A stretch of 64,000 nt of DNA from positions 42,501-106,500 of the forward strand of contig WPIO01000007.1 in the NCBI GenBank assembly GCA_009760855.2, read 5' to 3'. The stretch is from Cristatella mucedo (taxonomy: Eukaryota; Bryozoa; Phylactolaemata; Cristatellidae). Made by a program: the position numbers and the translations under genes. Shown piece after piece: positions 1 through 12,765 of this stretch (positions within the stretch are counted from its first letter, which is position 1; each line of letters starts with the position of its first letter). The notes under the pieces were generated by a model. The model saw only the letters and a list, made by a program, of their open reading frames with translations, was not told the DNA's origin and searched no databases.

Positions 1-660
1 GGATCCGTGTACCCATTTTCAATAACAAAACTATCTCAACTAATTGAGAGAATGCAAAAAATAATATCTGTACTCTGAACATTTAGGAGCGACATGTACT
101 CCTTGTTTTTCAGCACCATTCCTCTGGCACGAAATCCTAGTCCACAGTTGATTTTGCAACTTTGCAAGGATATCCCAACCAAGGACGCTTCTTAAGGGGC
201 CCTACAAACATCATGCTCGGCAATTTGCCAGCTCCAACTCTGGGAAACCACTCGTTTGACGTTCCAGCTGATTATTCGACATAAATCAAAATATGCCTTC
301 TCCACACTCGGAATTCTTCAGTCTGTACATCATAGTGTGAGACCCAAGTTTGGTCAAGATATCGACAACGTTCTCATTGGTCGCTTTCGGCTACCCGCTC
401 ACACTTATCTCAAACAGCAGATTTCAAGTAAGCATAGGGATCCGTAGTTAAGTAGGCTAGATACCTGCATTTTTTTCGTTTCCAAATCTTACAGCAATCT
501 TCAGCCCAGACTAGCTTTCCAACTTGACTCCTGATATGCTTAACGTTGGTCGTTAAATCGCTTTTCTTGCTTGAGTTGAACACCAAGAGCCTCCTCTGAA
601 GCGACTTCAGCTGAATGTACAATTGCCCTTTTCTCACATTCATACTATTACGATACTAAT
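1..660. other. No gene recognised
   Basis: Only short open frames are present and none resembles a known protein. I see no repeat family here. Confidence 0.5.
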
Positions 661-662
661 AA

Positions 663-735
663 TATGGATGATAATAATAATAATAGGTCCTTTATATAGC
701 ACCGTAAGAGAACTAAATCTCTGTCCAGGCTATAG
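663..735 (-). mobile_element. LINE-A/SINE-B type 3' tail fragment
   Basis: An (AAT)n run is followed by the reverse complement of the family 3' stem-loop (GCCTGGACAGAGATTTAG, then a matching closing arm). Nothing of the LINE coding region or a tRNA-like head is visible further inward, so this is a tail-only, 5'-truncated insertion on the minus strand. Confidence 0.7.
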
Positions 736-2874
736 CTCGCTGCAAGAGGATCAATGCATGAGCTTTCTGGGTCCCACTCGTGACAGGACCAAAACATTGT
801 AAATGCACAACATACAGAATGCTGGAAGAGCTGGTCGTCGCAACAACGAGCCTTCACGTAAGGCGGTGAGCGGCTGGCTCAGCGGAAAATCGAGATTTTC
901 TTGTGCAGATCTGTGCAGCCTATCGCAGGACGTTGAATCAGATCCTCTCGCCACCAAGTTCATCAGAAGACAGACGGTTTGCGATATGAACATTACCGTC
1001 ACCAACGACGACATTATGTCCTACTTCCACTCGATGGCCAGCCAAGGAATTCGTGACAATTAAACAGCACGATTGTTCGCTATGATTTTTCATTACTCGC
1101 GGATCTTGCTCCCTACTTGAAAATCTTCCCTGAGTCTTGACCTCCTAAATGAAAATTCAGGCTCAGCCTCAGCTTCGGTTGTCCTAGTCAAATTTCGGAC
1201 TTCTTAAGCAGTTTTCTGCTCAGCTTTCCCTGCATCCCAGTGAACTCTTTCTTCCTTTGTGCTTTGTGTGCCGTACATGTGCATGATTAGCTGTGCTGCA
1301 ACCGCGTGCCATCTGCGCTTCACCAAGAACTGTCAGTGACTGGTAGCATCAGAAGCCTTTAACGATCAAGAGCTATATGCAGCTTAGCCACATATAACTC
1401 AAAGTAATTACCCTACGGACTGAGTTTATGGTGAGTGAGAAAACAGATTATGGTTATTAGGCCTTCAGGCAGCAGTCTGCCAACTCGACTGCTCGAGTAG
1501 CCTGCTGGCCCAAAGACTGCCTGTTGGATGACTCACCCTATCTGGCTAACGAGAAACTCTTGCTGGCTGCCCGGACGTATAAGGATATACTCAATCTGAC
1601 TTGATTGCTCCCCTGAAGGTTCTGTGAATCAACGATCTGGACAGCATGACGAAGCCAGCTTGTCTGAACTAGATTATAATAGAATTGTATTACCATTAAA
1701 ATCCAAATTGTGTGCCACTGAACGTGGCTGAGGAGAAGGGCTGCTGATCACTGGAGGAACCGGAGGCACCCGGCTGGCTGACGTGTGCGTGACCTTTGGT
1801 CTCTCGAACTAGCTAAGGCCGAGGGCAGTGCTGAGGACCAGCTAGTCCACAGCGCTGCCCCCTTCACCCGTCCATATATATGATCAACTGAATCCTCTGC
1901 CGATTGACTTAAAAAGGTTGGCTGATTCAACAGCATCCTTTTGTATCGGTTGTCTGCTGCAGGACTCATACCCATGAACTTTGTCGAGAAGAGCAAGCAC
2001 TTTACCCCTTCGGCTACGAAGACGCAGGAGCTAAGCAAAAACAAAGCGGCAGACGAAGAGCGTACATGCCGCTGCAGTGTACACGGGGAAGAATTGACCA
2101 ATGAATCGCTGCTCGAACATCAAGACTCATACGATGCCTGTTCAAACTCTTTAGTGTATGAAATGCTGGCAGTGAAGTGATTGTAAGTTGAAGTGATTGA
2201 AATGATATTGATTGTCAACTCTCTTCACGGCTACTAAGGGACTGCTGCTAACTTCGCAGTGTTGCTGACGATTTGGATAGCTGGCAGACAGCTCGCTGAC
2301 TTCCGACTGGCTGCCGGTTGACAGGATTTGGTAGAAGTAGACGATGCGGAGAAGTAGACGATGCGGAAAGTAACGATTTGCATTGCTGTATTATTCTTCT
2401 GAAAAATGCATTTGCATGGATGTACTCATGTGCACATAAATGCATGCAGGAGCGTTCAGACACGAGCACACACTCACATGCACAAAAGCAAACACTCTGA
2501 ATAATAGTGATTAGTAAATAAATGGCCGGCTATAAACAGTGGACACCAAGCATGTATTTTCAAGTCACTATAAAAGTGCTTCAATGCCACTGCATTTACG
2601 AATCAAATCACTGTTGACTCTAAAGTTTTGCCATATTTCATAAGATACATATGCAGTTAACTGTAGAAGCATATCACGACCATTTTGATTTGCCATTTTG
2701 AACCATGTTCTTTTGATGCCATAAATGTCTCGTTTTTGTTTGAATTCTACATCGACTCAGTACTTAATTCGAATGAAAAAACACAAAGTTTCAAACCCAT
2801 AGAGGGTCATCTGCTGTCTAGCTAACCATAGGAAGCAGCAGCAGCATTTTTCTCCTTCTATAGCAACATTTGTC
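736..2874. other. No gene recognised; small unassigned open frames
   Basis: Short open frames at 803-1063 and 1941-2180 on the plus strand have no domain I recognise and no clear gene context. A 17-bp exact tandem duplication lies at 2334-2367. The rest looks like ordinary non-coding DNA. Confidence 0.4.
2334..2367. repeat. 17-bp exact tandem duplication
   Basis: The unit GAAGTAGACGATGCGGA occurs twice head to tail with no mismatch. Confidence 0.95.
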
Positions 2875-3598
2875 ACAATGCCCACAGATAACCAAATCTC
2901 TTTCCAGGCACTCTACATTTGCAGCAAAGGAAGCACGATCGAATGGTTAGTTGTACCATACTCAATGAAAACAAGTGTAACATGGTTAAAGGAGGCATGC
3001 ACAGGGTCAGCATGCAAATGTGGTTAGTTACGTTAATTGTGGTTAGTTGTGGTTGGTTAGTGGCAGCATGCACAGTGTCAACACGTATAAGCACATGAAG
3101 GACGAATCAAAGAGACCCACTAAATGCTGTCCTAAATAGGTGTGTTTTAAAGTTCTTTTTAAATATGGTCAAGTCAGGGGATGCTGTGACGCAAGTCGGG
3201 AGGGAGTTCCAGGCTTTGGGAGCATACGAACTAACTGCAAGGTCACCAAAGGATTTGAGGTTTGTACGAGGTATTGGTAAACTGTTGGATTCCGAAAAGC
3301 GGGTGGTACGATGCTTGGCCTGAAGGGGGAGTAGATCTGAGAGATAGGCTGGAGCCAAAGAATGAAGTGACCTAAAAGTGAGCGACAAAACTAGAAATCG
3401 ATCCGTTGCTTGACTGGTAATCAGTGCAAGTCGGCGAGAAGTGGTGTGATGTGGCAACTGTGATGCTGACGACAGACAAGCCTAGCTGCGGAGTATTGTA
3501 CCAGCTGTAAGCGCCTGATTGCACAGGCCTGTAGGCCAGCAAGTAGTGAGTTACAGAAGTCAAGACTGGATGTCATAAATGCATGGACCAATTTAGAT
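2875..3598 (-). mobile_element. LINE-A fragment (RT C-terminal region and 3' UTR)
   Basis: Read on the minus strand, 3598 to about 3107 encodes the end of a non-LTR reverse transcriptase polyprotein in several frames. Recognisable blocks are a LADLH-like segment, [12 protein letters not shown], a [11 protein letters not shown] block and the terminal FSGSL just before the stop. Frame changes separate the blocks, so the copy is dead. The 3' UTR follows (about 3106-2875) and contains the GCATGC-rich stretch seen in all copies. The 5' part is missing, as expected of target-primed insertion. Confidence 0.9.
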
Positions 3599-3778
3599 TT
3601 GCGTGCTGACCATGTAATGCCACCCCTAACCATGCTTTTCTTGTTGTTATTGAGCATTCTACCAGTAACCATTCGATCGTGCTTCCTTTGTAGCAAAATA
3701 TAAATTGACTAGAAATAGATCGAGGCCTATCAGGGTGCTACATCAAATATGTTATTATTATTGTTATCATTATTAGAT
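3599..3778 (+). mobile_element. LINE-A 3' UTR fragment
   Basis: This segment matches the 3' UTR of the plus-strand LINE-A copies (a CCCCTAACCAT-like block, a TTTGTAGCAAA block and the tail stem) and ends in (ATT)n. It abuts the opposite-strand copy at about 3598. Confidence 0.85.
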
Positions 3779-4250
3779 GTGATATCCCTGTCTAAAGAAG
3801 CCTGAATTTTAGCAATGATAGCTGTCTATCGCAACATTAGTACTTGTTGCAGCTTCTCAAACTAAATTTTTACTCATTTTTTGCATGCAATTTCATCAAT
3901 TTGTAGGCACCCGGATTGAATGTGTTGAGGCTACATAGCAGCCCCTCTACCAAACTAGTATCAATTGATAAGAATGCTGTATCGATCTAGCTAACCTTAG
4001 GTTACATGACTGTTAAAGTTGCTGTGCCTCGTAGATAAGTATCAGGATTTAGCCTACTCCTAACCCTTGGATTTCATATTGTTAAAACCCATATTTCTTT
4101 CTGACTCAAGACGGCTTTCGATATCTCGGATGAAATAATCACTTGCTAGCAAAGAGTGGCTGAGAGAAATGTGCTCGGTGTGTGTGTGTGTGAGTGTGTG
4201 TCTGCGAGTGTGTTGTAGTTAGATATTGTGATGGTGGCTTTCGACAGCTT
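3779..4250. other. No gene; short (TG)n tract
   Basis: A TG-rich microsatellite lies at about 4173-4207. No coding signal is seen. Confidence 0.5.
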
Positions 4251-4434
4251 GGGCTGCTATGATGGCACACTAGGTAAGGCGGTTGCTTTTCACGACCTCG
4301 GTCCCGAGGTCGTGGGTTTGATTCCTGTGGGTGATCCTATATCGCCACTGCAAGCGATGGTGATAGCCGTAAAGGCTCTTCTGACGCTAGACAGAAGAGG
4401 CTGTTTAATCAGCTAGGATTTATTTTATTTTATT
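4251..4434 (+). mobile_element. SINE-A copy
   Basis: tRNA-derived SINE. A box A-like TAGGTAAGGCGG is followed by the palindrome CACGACCTCGG/CCGAGGTCGTG and a degraded box B (GGTTTGATTCC; consensus GGTTCGAATCC). The body includes a CGCCACTGCAAGC segment and an AAAGGCTCTTCTG segment, and the copy ends at an AT-rich TTTATTTTATT tail. The internal Pol III promoter layout is what identifies it as a SINE. Confidence 0.9.
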
Positions 4435-5489
4435 GGGTGGTTACGTTTGCTGCATGACTTTGGCGAGGCAGTCGTGACGAAGACTCGGCTGCGAGCCGTT
4501 CTGAGGATAGCTTTCTGCATCACTTTGGAATAAAGCCTTTTTTAATGCGTGTGTGCCTGAAAGCGATGCTTCGTAGTACCTAAATGGATGGCACAATGGA
4601 GTCTGAGATCCTGGATCGCGGGGCATCAATTCGGGCGGAGGGGGAGGGATACTAGTCATAATGGATGGGCAGCATATGGAACGACTCAGCTTGCAAGAAT
4701 GTTGAACATCATGTAGGTCAAGTTAGATGACAGCTTGTGTAAGGATAGAGAGAAACAGCCGTCGAGCAGGCCGAGCACTGACTTAGCCACATCGTAACGA
4801 TTTGGTGGAAGTGGAGTGGAAAGTGAAGTGGAATGTCTGCCCTTCGAATAGGGCAGACATTCGAGCAAAAGCTGCTAGTGCCACTGAGCAAACAACTTCG
4901 ACGCCCAGCAAGCTACAAGAGCAAGTCAACCAGTTGCAGCGGCAGCTAATGCTCTGACTGGCGGTTGTCAGGCTACCTGTACGGTAGGAATTCGGCCCAG
5001 GCATCTGCAAGATAGCGTGCCTGAGACATGCGGCTTCGTACAGGCATGTGCTCACCAATACATTCACCGATCATGCAAAACAGCGCAGAAGCAAATAGCA
5101 GCAGTGACATTGGCACATCTGCTAAAAAATTTGACAGGGGAAAATCGGATGATTCATCAGCTTCATTTATGTAGCAGCTGAAGAGCATCCGCAGCTTTAA
5201 CTCCTGCAGGAAGCAGTATAGAATTGCCAGCAGTCGTGACTCAAACCGGTGACTTAGCTCATCAAGTGCAAAGACGTGACCACGTGACTAATAGCCAAAG
5301 CCAAAAAGTGCTTATGAACGCGTACTCGGCATGCCTAAAGCACGTGCACATTGTGCATGTACACATGCTTACACATTAATCTGTCCTGTTCCAAAGTGAC
5401 CGTTCAATGGATGGTCACTTTAGTTGCAATCAAGTCTGCCTTCTTTCAGCTATGTAGCTAGCAGTGCATAACTGTGGGCCTGCTCAAAG
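4435..5489. other. No gene recognised; contains a perfect hairpin
   Basis: Several short open frames occur but none is recognisable. A hairpin with 13-bp perfect arms and a 6-nt loop lies at 4831-4862. Confidence 0.5.
4831..4862. repeat. Perfect hairpin, 13-bp arms
   Basis: The arm GAATGTCTGCCCT at 4831-4843 is perfectly complementary to 4850-4862, with a 6-nt loop. No T-run follows it and no gene adjoins it. Confidence 0.95.
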
Positions 5490-5668
5490 AAATAAAAATA
5501 CTAGCTGATTTAACAGCTTGTTTTTGTATCACGGCAGAAGAACCGTTAAGGCTATCACCAACACTTGCAGTAGCAATAAACAGTCGCCACTAAAGCATTC
5601 AAACCCACAGCCTTGTGGCCGAGGTCGTGAAGAGCAACTGTTTTCCCTAGTGTGCCATCACGGCTCAC
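5490..5668 (-). mobile_element. SINE-A copy
   Basis: The reverse complement shows the SINE-A head (GTGATGGCACACTAGG), a modified palindrome region, a box B-like segment and the body, with an A/T-rich tail at the left end. The palindrome is imperfect in this copy. Confidence 0.85.
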
Positions 5669-5747
5669 TACAGACAGGGAAACACATCCAAGTTGGTTGG
5701 TACATTTGCGACATTCCGATTCGACAACAACAAAACTCACTACTTGC

Positions 5748-6237
5748 AGGTAATGCAAAGTATCTCCGTCTGTAACTCTACAAAGCCACAAAGACTATGT
5801 GGGTGTTACGAAGGAGAGTTTGGTATAGCGCACTCACAGCCTAAGCGGCTTTCGGTACTCATTCGGTAGCCAACACACTTCATTTCATGCAACAAAGAGA
5901 AAGTGGGAAGCATAGCAGAGTCAGTAGAGCAGTTAAGGTAGTGAGTAGCATGGTAGTAGCAGCTCAGGACCGCTGAAAAGGATGAGCCATAATCGGCAGC
6001 AAGAGTATGGTTGTCTTTGCGTAAGACTTGTGGAAGCGAGTTTTACAGCCGATGACCTGCAGAGCTAAGGCTTCTGTCGCCAGCGGTCTGTAAGCAGAGG
6101 AATGGAACGGCTAATTTATTGTCCATACAGGACCTGAGGGGACGAGGAGGCTGAAATTGGTGCTGTAGTTCCATTGGTATGGAGGAGCCAAGCCGAGGCG
6201 GGCCTTGTGAGTCAGCATAACAACTTCTTTCGTCCTA
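5748..6237 (-). mobile_element. LINE-B fragment (RT C-terminal region and 3' end)
   Basis: On the minus strand this shows the LINE-B C-terminal blocks (VGDRSFSS-like, LWNSLP-like, then the CYF/THYLNCS/SAMLP series) followed by the family 3' end (serine/arginine-rich block, GTGAGTGCGCTAT motif). Substitutions and frame changes have broken it. It lies just downstream of a SINE-A in the same orientation. Confidence 0.85.
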
Positions 6238-6244
6238 TGCAATA

Positions 6245-6812
6245 AGGCGCTTATAGCTGACAAAAACTCGGCTGCTGTGTTTATCTGTCACGAACGTCTC
6301 AATTGCCACATTTCACCACTTTTCAACAACCTGCACTGCCTTCCCAATAAACGGCTTACCGACTTTAAAAGGTTTTGTCACTCACTTTTACGTCTCCCAA
6401 TTCTTTTACTCCGGCCTACCTATTTGAAATTATCCTCATCTTTCCTTTCGTATCCCAACCGTCGACTTTCACTCCAACCGCTTGGCTATGCCACAATTAA
6501 TCTCTATAATCCTCTAGAAATCCTACCTCAGGTTTCTATCCACGCAAAATGCCTGGAACTCGTTCTCAGTTGACGTCAATGCATCCCCTGACTTAAATGC
6601 TTTATTTAAGACGCATAAATCCACCTTTTCCTACAGACGTTTCCCTCATCCATGCGGTACGGTACTTCAGCACTTACGAACTTTGTGACAATAGAAATTA
6701 GTAACAACAAAAGAGAATATGCTTCCGTTCCAGCTCTTGTTGGGTGCCTAGAAAGAAATTTAGCTCTCGTAAGGCACTATTGGTTATTATCGTGATTATT
6801 TTATTTTTATAT
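6245..6812 (+). mobile_element. Old, highly diverged LINE-A fragment
   Basis: The plus strand aligns by eye to the LINE-A C-terminal region: CHERLNCHISPLFNNLHCLP here corresponds to [20 protein letters not shown] in young copies. The family tail hairpin follows near 6750-6775. Many substitutions and frameshifts show that it is much older than the copies near 45-49 kb. Confidence 0.8.
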
Positions 6813-8472
<1,660 letters not shown>

Positions 8473-8870
8473 GGAGAGCAGACAAGTAAATAATCAGGAT
8501 CGGGTATGCAGAGTCGGTACATTTATAACAACATGTAAGCCAATTGATCACCGGGTGTTAGTATCTGAGGCCTGAGCTGCAGACTGGCAGCTGGTTTTCA
8601 GATAGCCAGACCAGTGTGGTAACTGGATTGGCTGCACAGGAACCATCTGCCGATCCTGCCTCTACTGCTTTCCACTTTAAAGAACCGCTGTTCAAGCGCC
8701 CCATTAAACGAGTGCAGGCGTCTGCTCGGAGCGTTGTCTTAACTGATGGCGATACGTATTAACAGTGGGAATTGCAAAAATCTTCAAACTCAGCGGTGCT
8801 CTGGAATTTCTCTATCTCCTTCCTTCCTCCTTCAACCTTCCGTGCCTCCTTACCTCTCCATCCTTCCACC
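8473..8870. other. No gene recognised
   Basis: Unique-looking sequence between the tandem array and two SINEs. A pyrimidine-rich stretch lies at about 8815-8870. Confidence 0.5.
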
Positions 8871-9045
8871 TAAATAAATAAAAGTAAATATTAGCTGATT
8901 TAGCAGCCTCTTTATATAGCGGCACGAAAGCCTTCACGGCTATCACCATCCCTTGGAGCTGGCAATAAAGGATCGCCCACTGCAGGATTCGAACCCACGA
9001 CCTCTGCCGTGAAGAACGAGTATTACCTCATGGGCTATCGAGGCC
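8871..9045 (-). mobile_element. SINE-A copy, diverged head
   Basis: The minus strand carries the SINE-A body and a clear box B (GGTTCGAATCC reads from the complement of 8987-8997). Its head differs from the main type and resembles the copies at 9123 and 56,596, suggesting a subfamily with the same body and another tRNA-like head. Confidence 0.8.
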
Positions 9046-9122
9046 CATTAGGCACACCTCCTTCCGCGATCTTCTTCCCTTTCCTACTGTCCCCTCCCTC
9101 CTTCCCACTCCCTCCCATCCCC

Positions 9123-9290
9123 TACAATAAACATAACATATTTTCAGATTTAACAGCCTTGTTTGTATAGCAGCAGAAGAGTCTTGACGGCTTTCACCAC
9201 CCCTTGCAGCTGGAAATAAAGGATCGCTCACGGCAGCTTTCAAACCCACGACCTCGGTCATGAAGAGCGAGCACCTTGCCTCCTGGGTTG
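9123..9290 (-). mobile_element. SINE-A copy, diverged head
   Basis: Same subfamily as its neighbour at 8871-9045 and in the same orientation, separated by about 80 bp. It has the tail at the left, the body, a degraded box B and a head with a GGTGCTCGCTC-like box A region. Confidence 0.8.
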
Positions 9291-9473
9291 TCCCCTAAAC
9301 CATCATATCACCTAAACCCCAATATCACCTAGGCATTTTACTTAAAGCTGAAAAGAAGCCTGTTAAATCGTTGGTGCTAACATCAACCGTATCAGCACGC
9401 GAAAGCAGATAAAGGGCAATTCACACGGACCCCAAAAATGATATGACGAACAGTTTCGCTCTTAGCTTCTAAA

Positions 9474-9600
9474 TGTCCTCAAGTCAGGGGATATCATGAC
9501 GTCAGCTGGGTGTGAGCTAAGCCTAAACAGAACCAGGGAGCTCGCTAGATTTTTAGCAAATCACCTTGGTAGACAGCCCTTAATCTTACGCTTGGCTTTA
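9474..9600 (-). mobile_element. Mosaic of short LINE-A and LINE-B fragments
   Basis: About 9474-9515 resembles the LINE-A segment containing TCAAGTCAGGGGAT and a following ATGACGTCAG. About 9525-9600 resembles the LINE-B segment around GGAGCTAGTTAAATTTTT. Both are very short and diverged and lie directly before the Harbinger transposase remnant. Confidence 0.55.
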
Positions 9601-10300
9601 TTTGGGTGTGCTTGACGGCAAACATGTTAGATTGCAAAAGCCCACAGCCGGTGGTTCATTCTACTTCAACTACAAACAGACCTTCAGCATGGTTCTGATG
9701 GCACTGGTCGATGCCCAATGTCGTTTCCTATACGTGGACACTGGCTGCAACGGCCGTATTAGTGACGTTGGAGTGCTCCGAAATTCACAGCTGTCGAGAT
9801 TAATGAAAAAACGGAAGCCTCAACTTACCGGCACCTAGACTTTTGCCAGGAACAAGCACCCTCACACCATTTGTAATAGTTGCTGATGGGGCATTTCATT
9901 TGTAATAGTTGCTGATGGGGCATTTCATCGGTAGGAATACCTAATGAAGCCACACGACAAAAGGGGACTCATGCACGAGCAGAAAGTCTATAACTATCTC
10001 TAGAGTCGTTCTAGGCCTCGTTGTCGAACATGTGTTTGGCATCCTGGCAAACAGAATACGAGTGCTGCACTCATATTGCTGCTAAGCCAGCGGCTGCTGA
10101 ACCAATTGTTGCAGCTTGTTGTGTCCTTCACAACTATTTGCTGGATAAGAATGGTATGCCTGGTGCTGCTGATGCTCCAGCTATCACGACTCGCCTGCTG
10201 GCACGTTCGCCCCCTTAAGCAATTAATGCAGCAATAATTCCTCTAGATGAGCTCAGACAGTAATCCAAGCTTAATACAATGCTCACTTTAATTGGCAGGA
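9601..10300 (+). pseudogene. PIF/Harbinger (HARBI1-like) transposase, broken
   Basis: This is a DDE-superfamily transposase, which would cut and rejoin the element ends in the nucleus. The first open part (about 9602-9835) shows the family blocks GVLDGKHV, FNYKQTFSMVLMALVDA, YVDTGCNGRISDVGV and a following NSQL. These include the first two acidic catalytic positions. After a stop, a PFVIVADGAFH-like block (third acidic region) is duplicated by a 29-bp exact tandem repeat (9871-9928), which shifts the frame. A VVEHVFGILANRIRVLH-like block follows near 10,020 and ACCVLHNYL near 10,110. Several stops and frame changes separate these blocks, so the gene is dead. A MADF-like partner gene lies convergently downstream. 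I could not find terminal inverted repeats. Confidence 0.88.
9871..9928 (+). repeat. 29-bp exact tandem duplication in the transposase remnant
   Basis: The two units, 9871-9899 and 9900-9928, are identical (beginning TTGTAATAGTTGCTGATGGG). The repeat duplicates the block carrying the third acidic residue and breaks the frame. Confidence 0.95.
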
Positions 10301-10446
10301 GGCAGCCATTGACGGAATAAATAATAGGCGATAGAGGAAATCAAGCATTCAGTGGAGTTTTACACCTCACCAGGCAGCTCTGCTGGGATGGTATGGGACT
10401 CCGGCATTGTGACCACGACAATGGAGACATCAATCACAGATGCAGG

Positions 10447-11330
10447 GCCCGTCTAGATTGCACAAGATTTGTAAAAATTGAGCTTTACGAGAAGTTTTTC
10501 GAAGGTTGACAATTGTCTCACGTATCTGGCTGCATCTCTGCCAAATCCTTCGAAATCCTCTGGAGCAGAACCATCAGCTGACTTAGCAGCAGCACCAGGA
10601 AATGTTGCGGCTAGTGTCTCCAATGTGGAACGCCGAGTACAAGCTGCTTGGCCTGATGGACAGCCTTGACTCAGGGACAGCCCCTGCTCGGCTGACAAGT
10701 TCTGGATTTCTCCCCGACTTTGACCTCTTGCATGCACGTTTAACAAGAGTCACCTAGGAGTGACTTGGGCTATGGCAGTCATACTCAGGGCTACGGCTGC
10801 TGCAACCATCTTGTCAACTGATAACATCATGAAGCAATGTGGTAGCTTCTGCTTGCTCGTGCTGCTGATCTGGTGATGCAGACATCCGCGAGTCATGATC
10901 CTGAAATATACTTGTTGTGAAACCATACATCAATTGTTCCATTCGGTTAGCACTATAGACACATAGGTATTTATACAGGATATAATAGATCAAATGAAGC
11001 GAATGCGATATACAGGAACTACAAAAATGTACGCTTTGTACAACAAAATATTTTACTTACAGCATTACTTCCAGAGTATCGGGGAATACAATGGTCTTCA
11101 GAACAGAAAGTGCACCAAAGCAGTACCAACTTGACACATAACGCTGGTTGGCACCAGCCCTACACTGAACGGAATCAGCGTTCTTCCACAGTTCTCGGCG
11201 AAAATACGTTCGGAGGTTCTCTATCGGTAAGCGGACATCATCTTCTGCAAACACCTATTGTAACAGGCCAGTTTGTAGCTAATGTGGTTCAGACGCGAGC
11301 GCCCAAGTACAGCACATACGATGACCCATA
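10447..11330 (-). pseudogene. MADF-like DNA-binding partner gene of a Harbinger element, probably broken
   Basis: PIF/Harbinger elements usually carry a second gene for a Myb/MADF-type DNA-binding protein. On the minus strand, 11254-11061 encodes a MADF-like segment: ENLRTYFRRELWK followed by SWYCFGALSVLKTIV. This resembles the end of the MADF fold, with its conserved basic stretch and aromatic/leucine helix. A consensus donor GTAAGT follows at 11060-11055, and an acceptor TATATTTCAG lies at 10910-10901. Splicing would join these in frame with 10900-10447. That exon has a TGA at 10752-10750 and then an open stretch ending ARYVRQLSTFEKLLVKLNF, typical of such C-termini. The family assignment is inferred from short blocks and gene context. 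Confidence 0.6.
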
Positions 11331-11464
11331 GCGACCTCGAAACAACGTTGTTTCCCGGCACAGTCCTCATTTCAGAATGTGACTAGGATTCGAGAGCTTC
11401 CGAGATCTGTGGGAACGACCCATTCAAATGCGTGTTCGCCAGCTTCTCAATTACTTACCGATAA

Positions 11465-12765
11465 CCTCAAAATGCAATGTATCCCCGTCTGTAACTCCGA
11501 CAACCCACAAAGACTACATGGATATTACGCAGGAGAGGTTTGTATAGCGCACTCACAGCCTAGGCGGCTTTCGGTACGCATTCGGTAGCCAACAGACTTC
11601 CTCTCACGCAACAAAGAGAAAGTGGAAAGCATAGCAGAGTCAGGAGAGCAGTTGAGATAGTGAGTAGCATGGAAGTAGCAGCTCAGGATCGCTGGAAAGG
11701 CAGCAGGAGAGTAGTTGTCGTTGCGTAAAAGTTGTGGAAGCGAGTTCCACAGTCTAGGACCTGCAGAGCTAAAGCTTCTGTCGCCAACGGTCTTTAAGCG
11801 GAGGAATGGAACTACTAATTTATTACCCATGCAAGACCTGAGGGCACGAGGATGCTGAAACGGGTGCAGCAGTTTAGCATGGTGTGGAGGAGACAAGACG
11901 TGGCGGATCTTGTGGGTCAGCGTAAGAACTTTGCTCTGTATCCATCGATCAACCGGCAGCCATCCTAGCTCTTTTAGCAAAGGCGACACGCGGTCAAAAC
12001 TTCTGGGACTGGCAAACTAGCCTTGCAGCCATATTCATAGTCATTTGCAGTGGCCTAGTTTCTTTTTTGGTAGCCCAGCCAAAAGAAAATTGCAATAATC
12101 AATCCGAAAAAGAACTAAGGAGCTAGTTAAATTTTTGGCAAGCCCCCATGGAAAACAGCTCCTAATCTTAGATAGGGATCGGGCGTGATGGCTAGCTGTA
12201 GAAGCAGTCTCCTGAATGAAGCTCTTAAAATTTAAGCAGTTGTCGAAAACAACTCCTAAGTTTTCTAGCACGTGGTGGTCACACAACAGCATCCCCAATA
12301 AAAAAGCAAAGCCTTCTAATCCAGCCACACGCTAAGGGTGTCCTTTGACCAAGAGTTCAGTTGTATTGTCATTTAGGTTTAAGACATTTTCCGACATCCA
12401 GGATCGAATGTCGGCAAGCAAGTCTTCAGTTTCTCAGTTGCTGCAGCAGATTCCGACGGTTTGAATGACAAATACAGCTGGGTATCGTCAGCATAAATGT
12501 GATATCCTATTCCACGGGCCTTAATCACTTTTCCCAGAGGTTGAGTTTAAATGCAGAACAGCAAGGGACTGAGGACGGACTATTGAGGGGATCCACAGGC
12601 GACCGGTCTCGGAAGTGAGACCTGACCCTCACACGACACGGACTGAACACGATCAGACAAGTACGATTTAAACCACGCCAGTGCCTCGTCTGTCAGACCG
12701 ATCGTTGTTCTCAATCGTTCAAGTGAGACATCGTGATCAAAGGTGTCGATGAACCTAAAAAGACT
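11465..12765 (-). mobile_element. LINE-B copy with RT core, broken
   Basis: This is the longest LINE-B copy. On the minus strand it starts near 12,765 in the RT fingers/palm (TFDHDVSLERL-like block and WFKSYLSDR). It passes a PQ motif followed by a stop, and reaches the catalytic YADD motif, encoded by 12495-12484 ([13 protein letters not shown]). After several frame changes comes the C-terminal domain at about 11989-11525 (LLKELGWLPVD, VGDRSFSSAGPRLWNSLPQ, SVGYRMRTESRLGCEC), then the 3' UTR. The element would reverse-transcribe its own RNA at a nicked target. Stops and frameshifts make this copy inactive although its YADD residues survive. Confidence 0.92.

Noticed and set aside
2875..3778. 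Twin-priming inversion of one LINE-A
   Set aside because: Both opposite-strand pieces contain 3' UTR sequence, which a single twin-primed insertion would not give.
4260..4330. A genuine tRNA gene at SINE-A heads
   Set aside because: Box A and B are present, but the sequence is repeated many times with a body and AT tail and does not fold as a standard cloverleaf.
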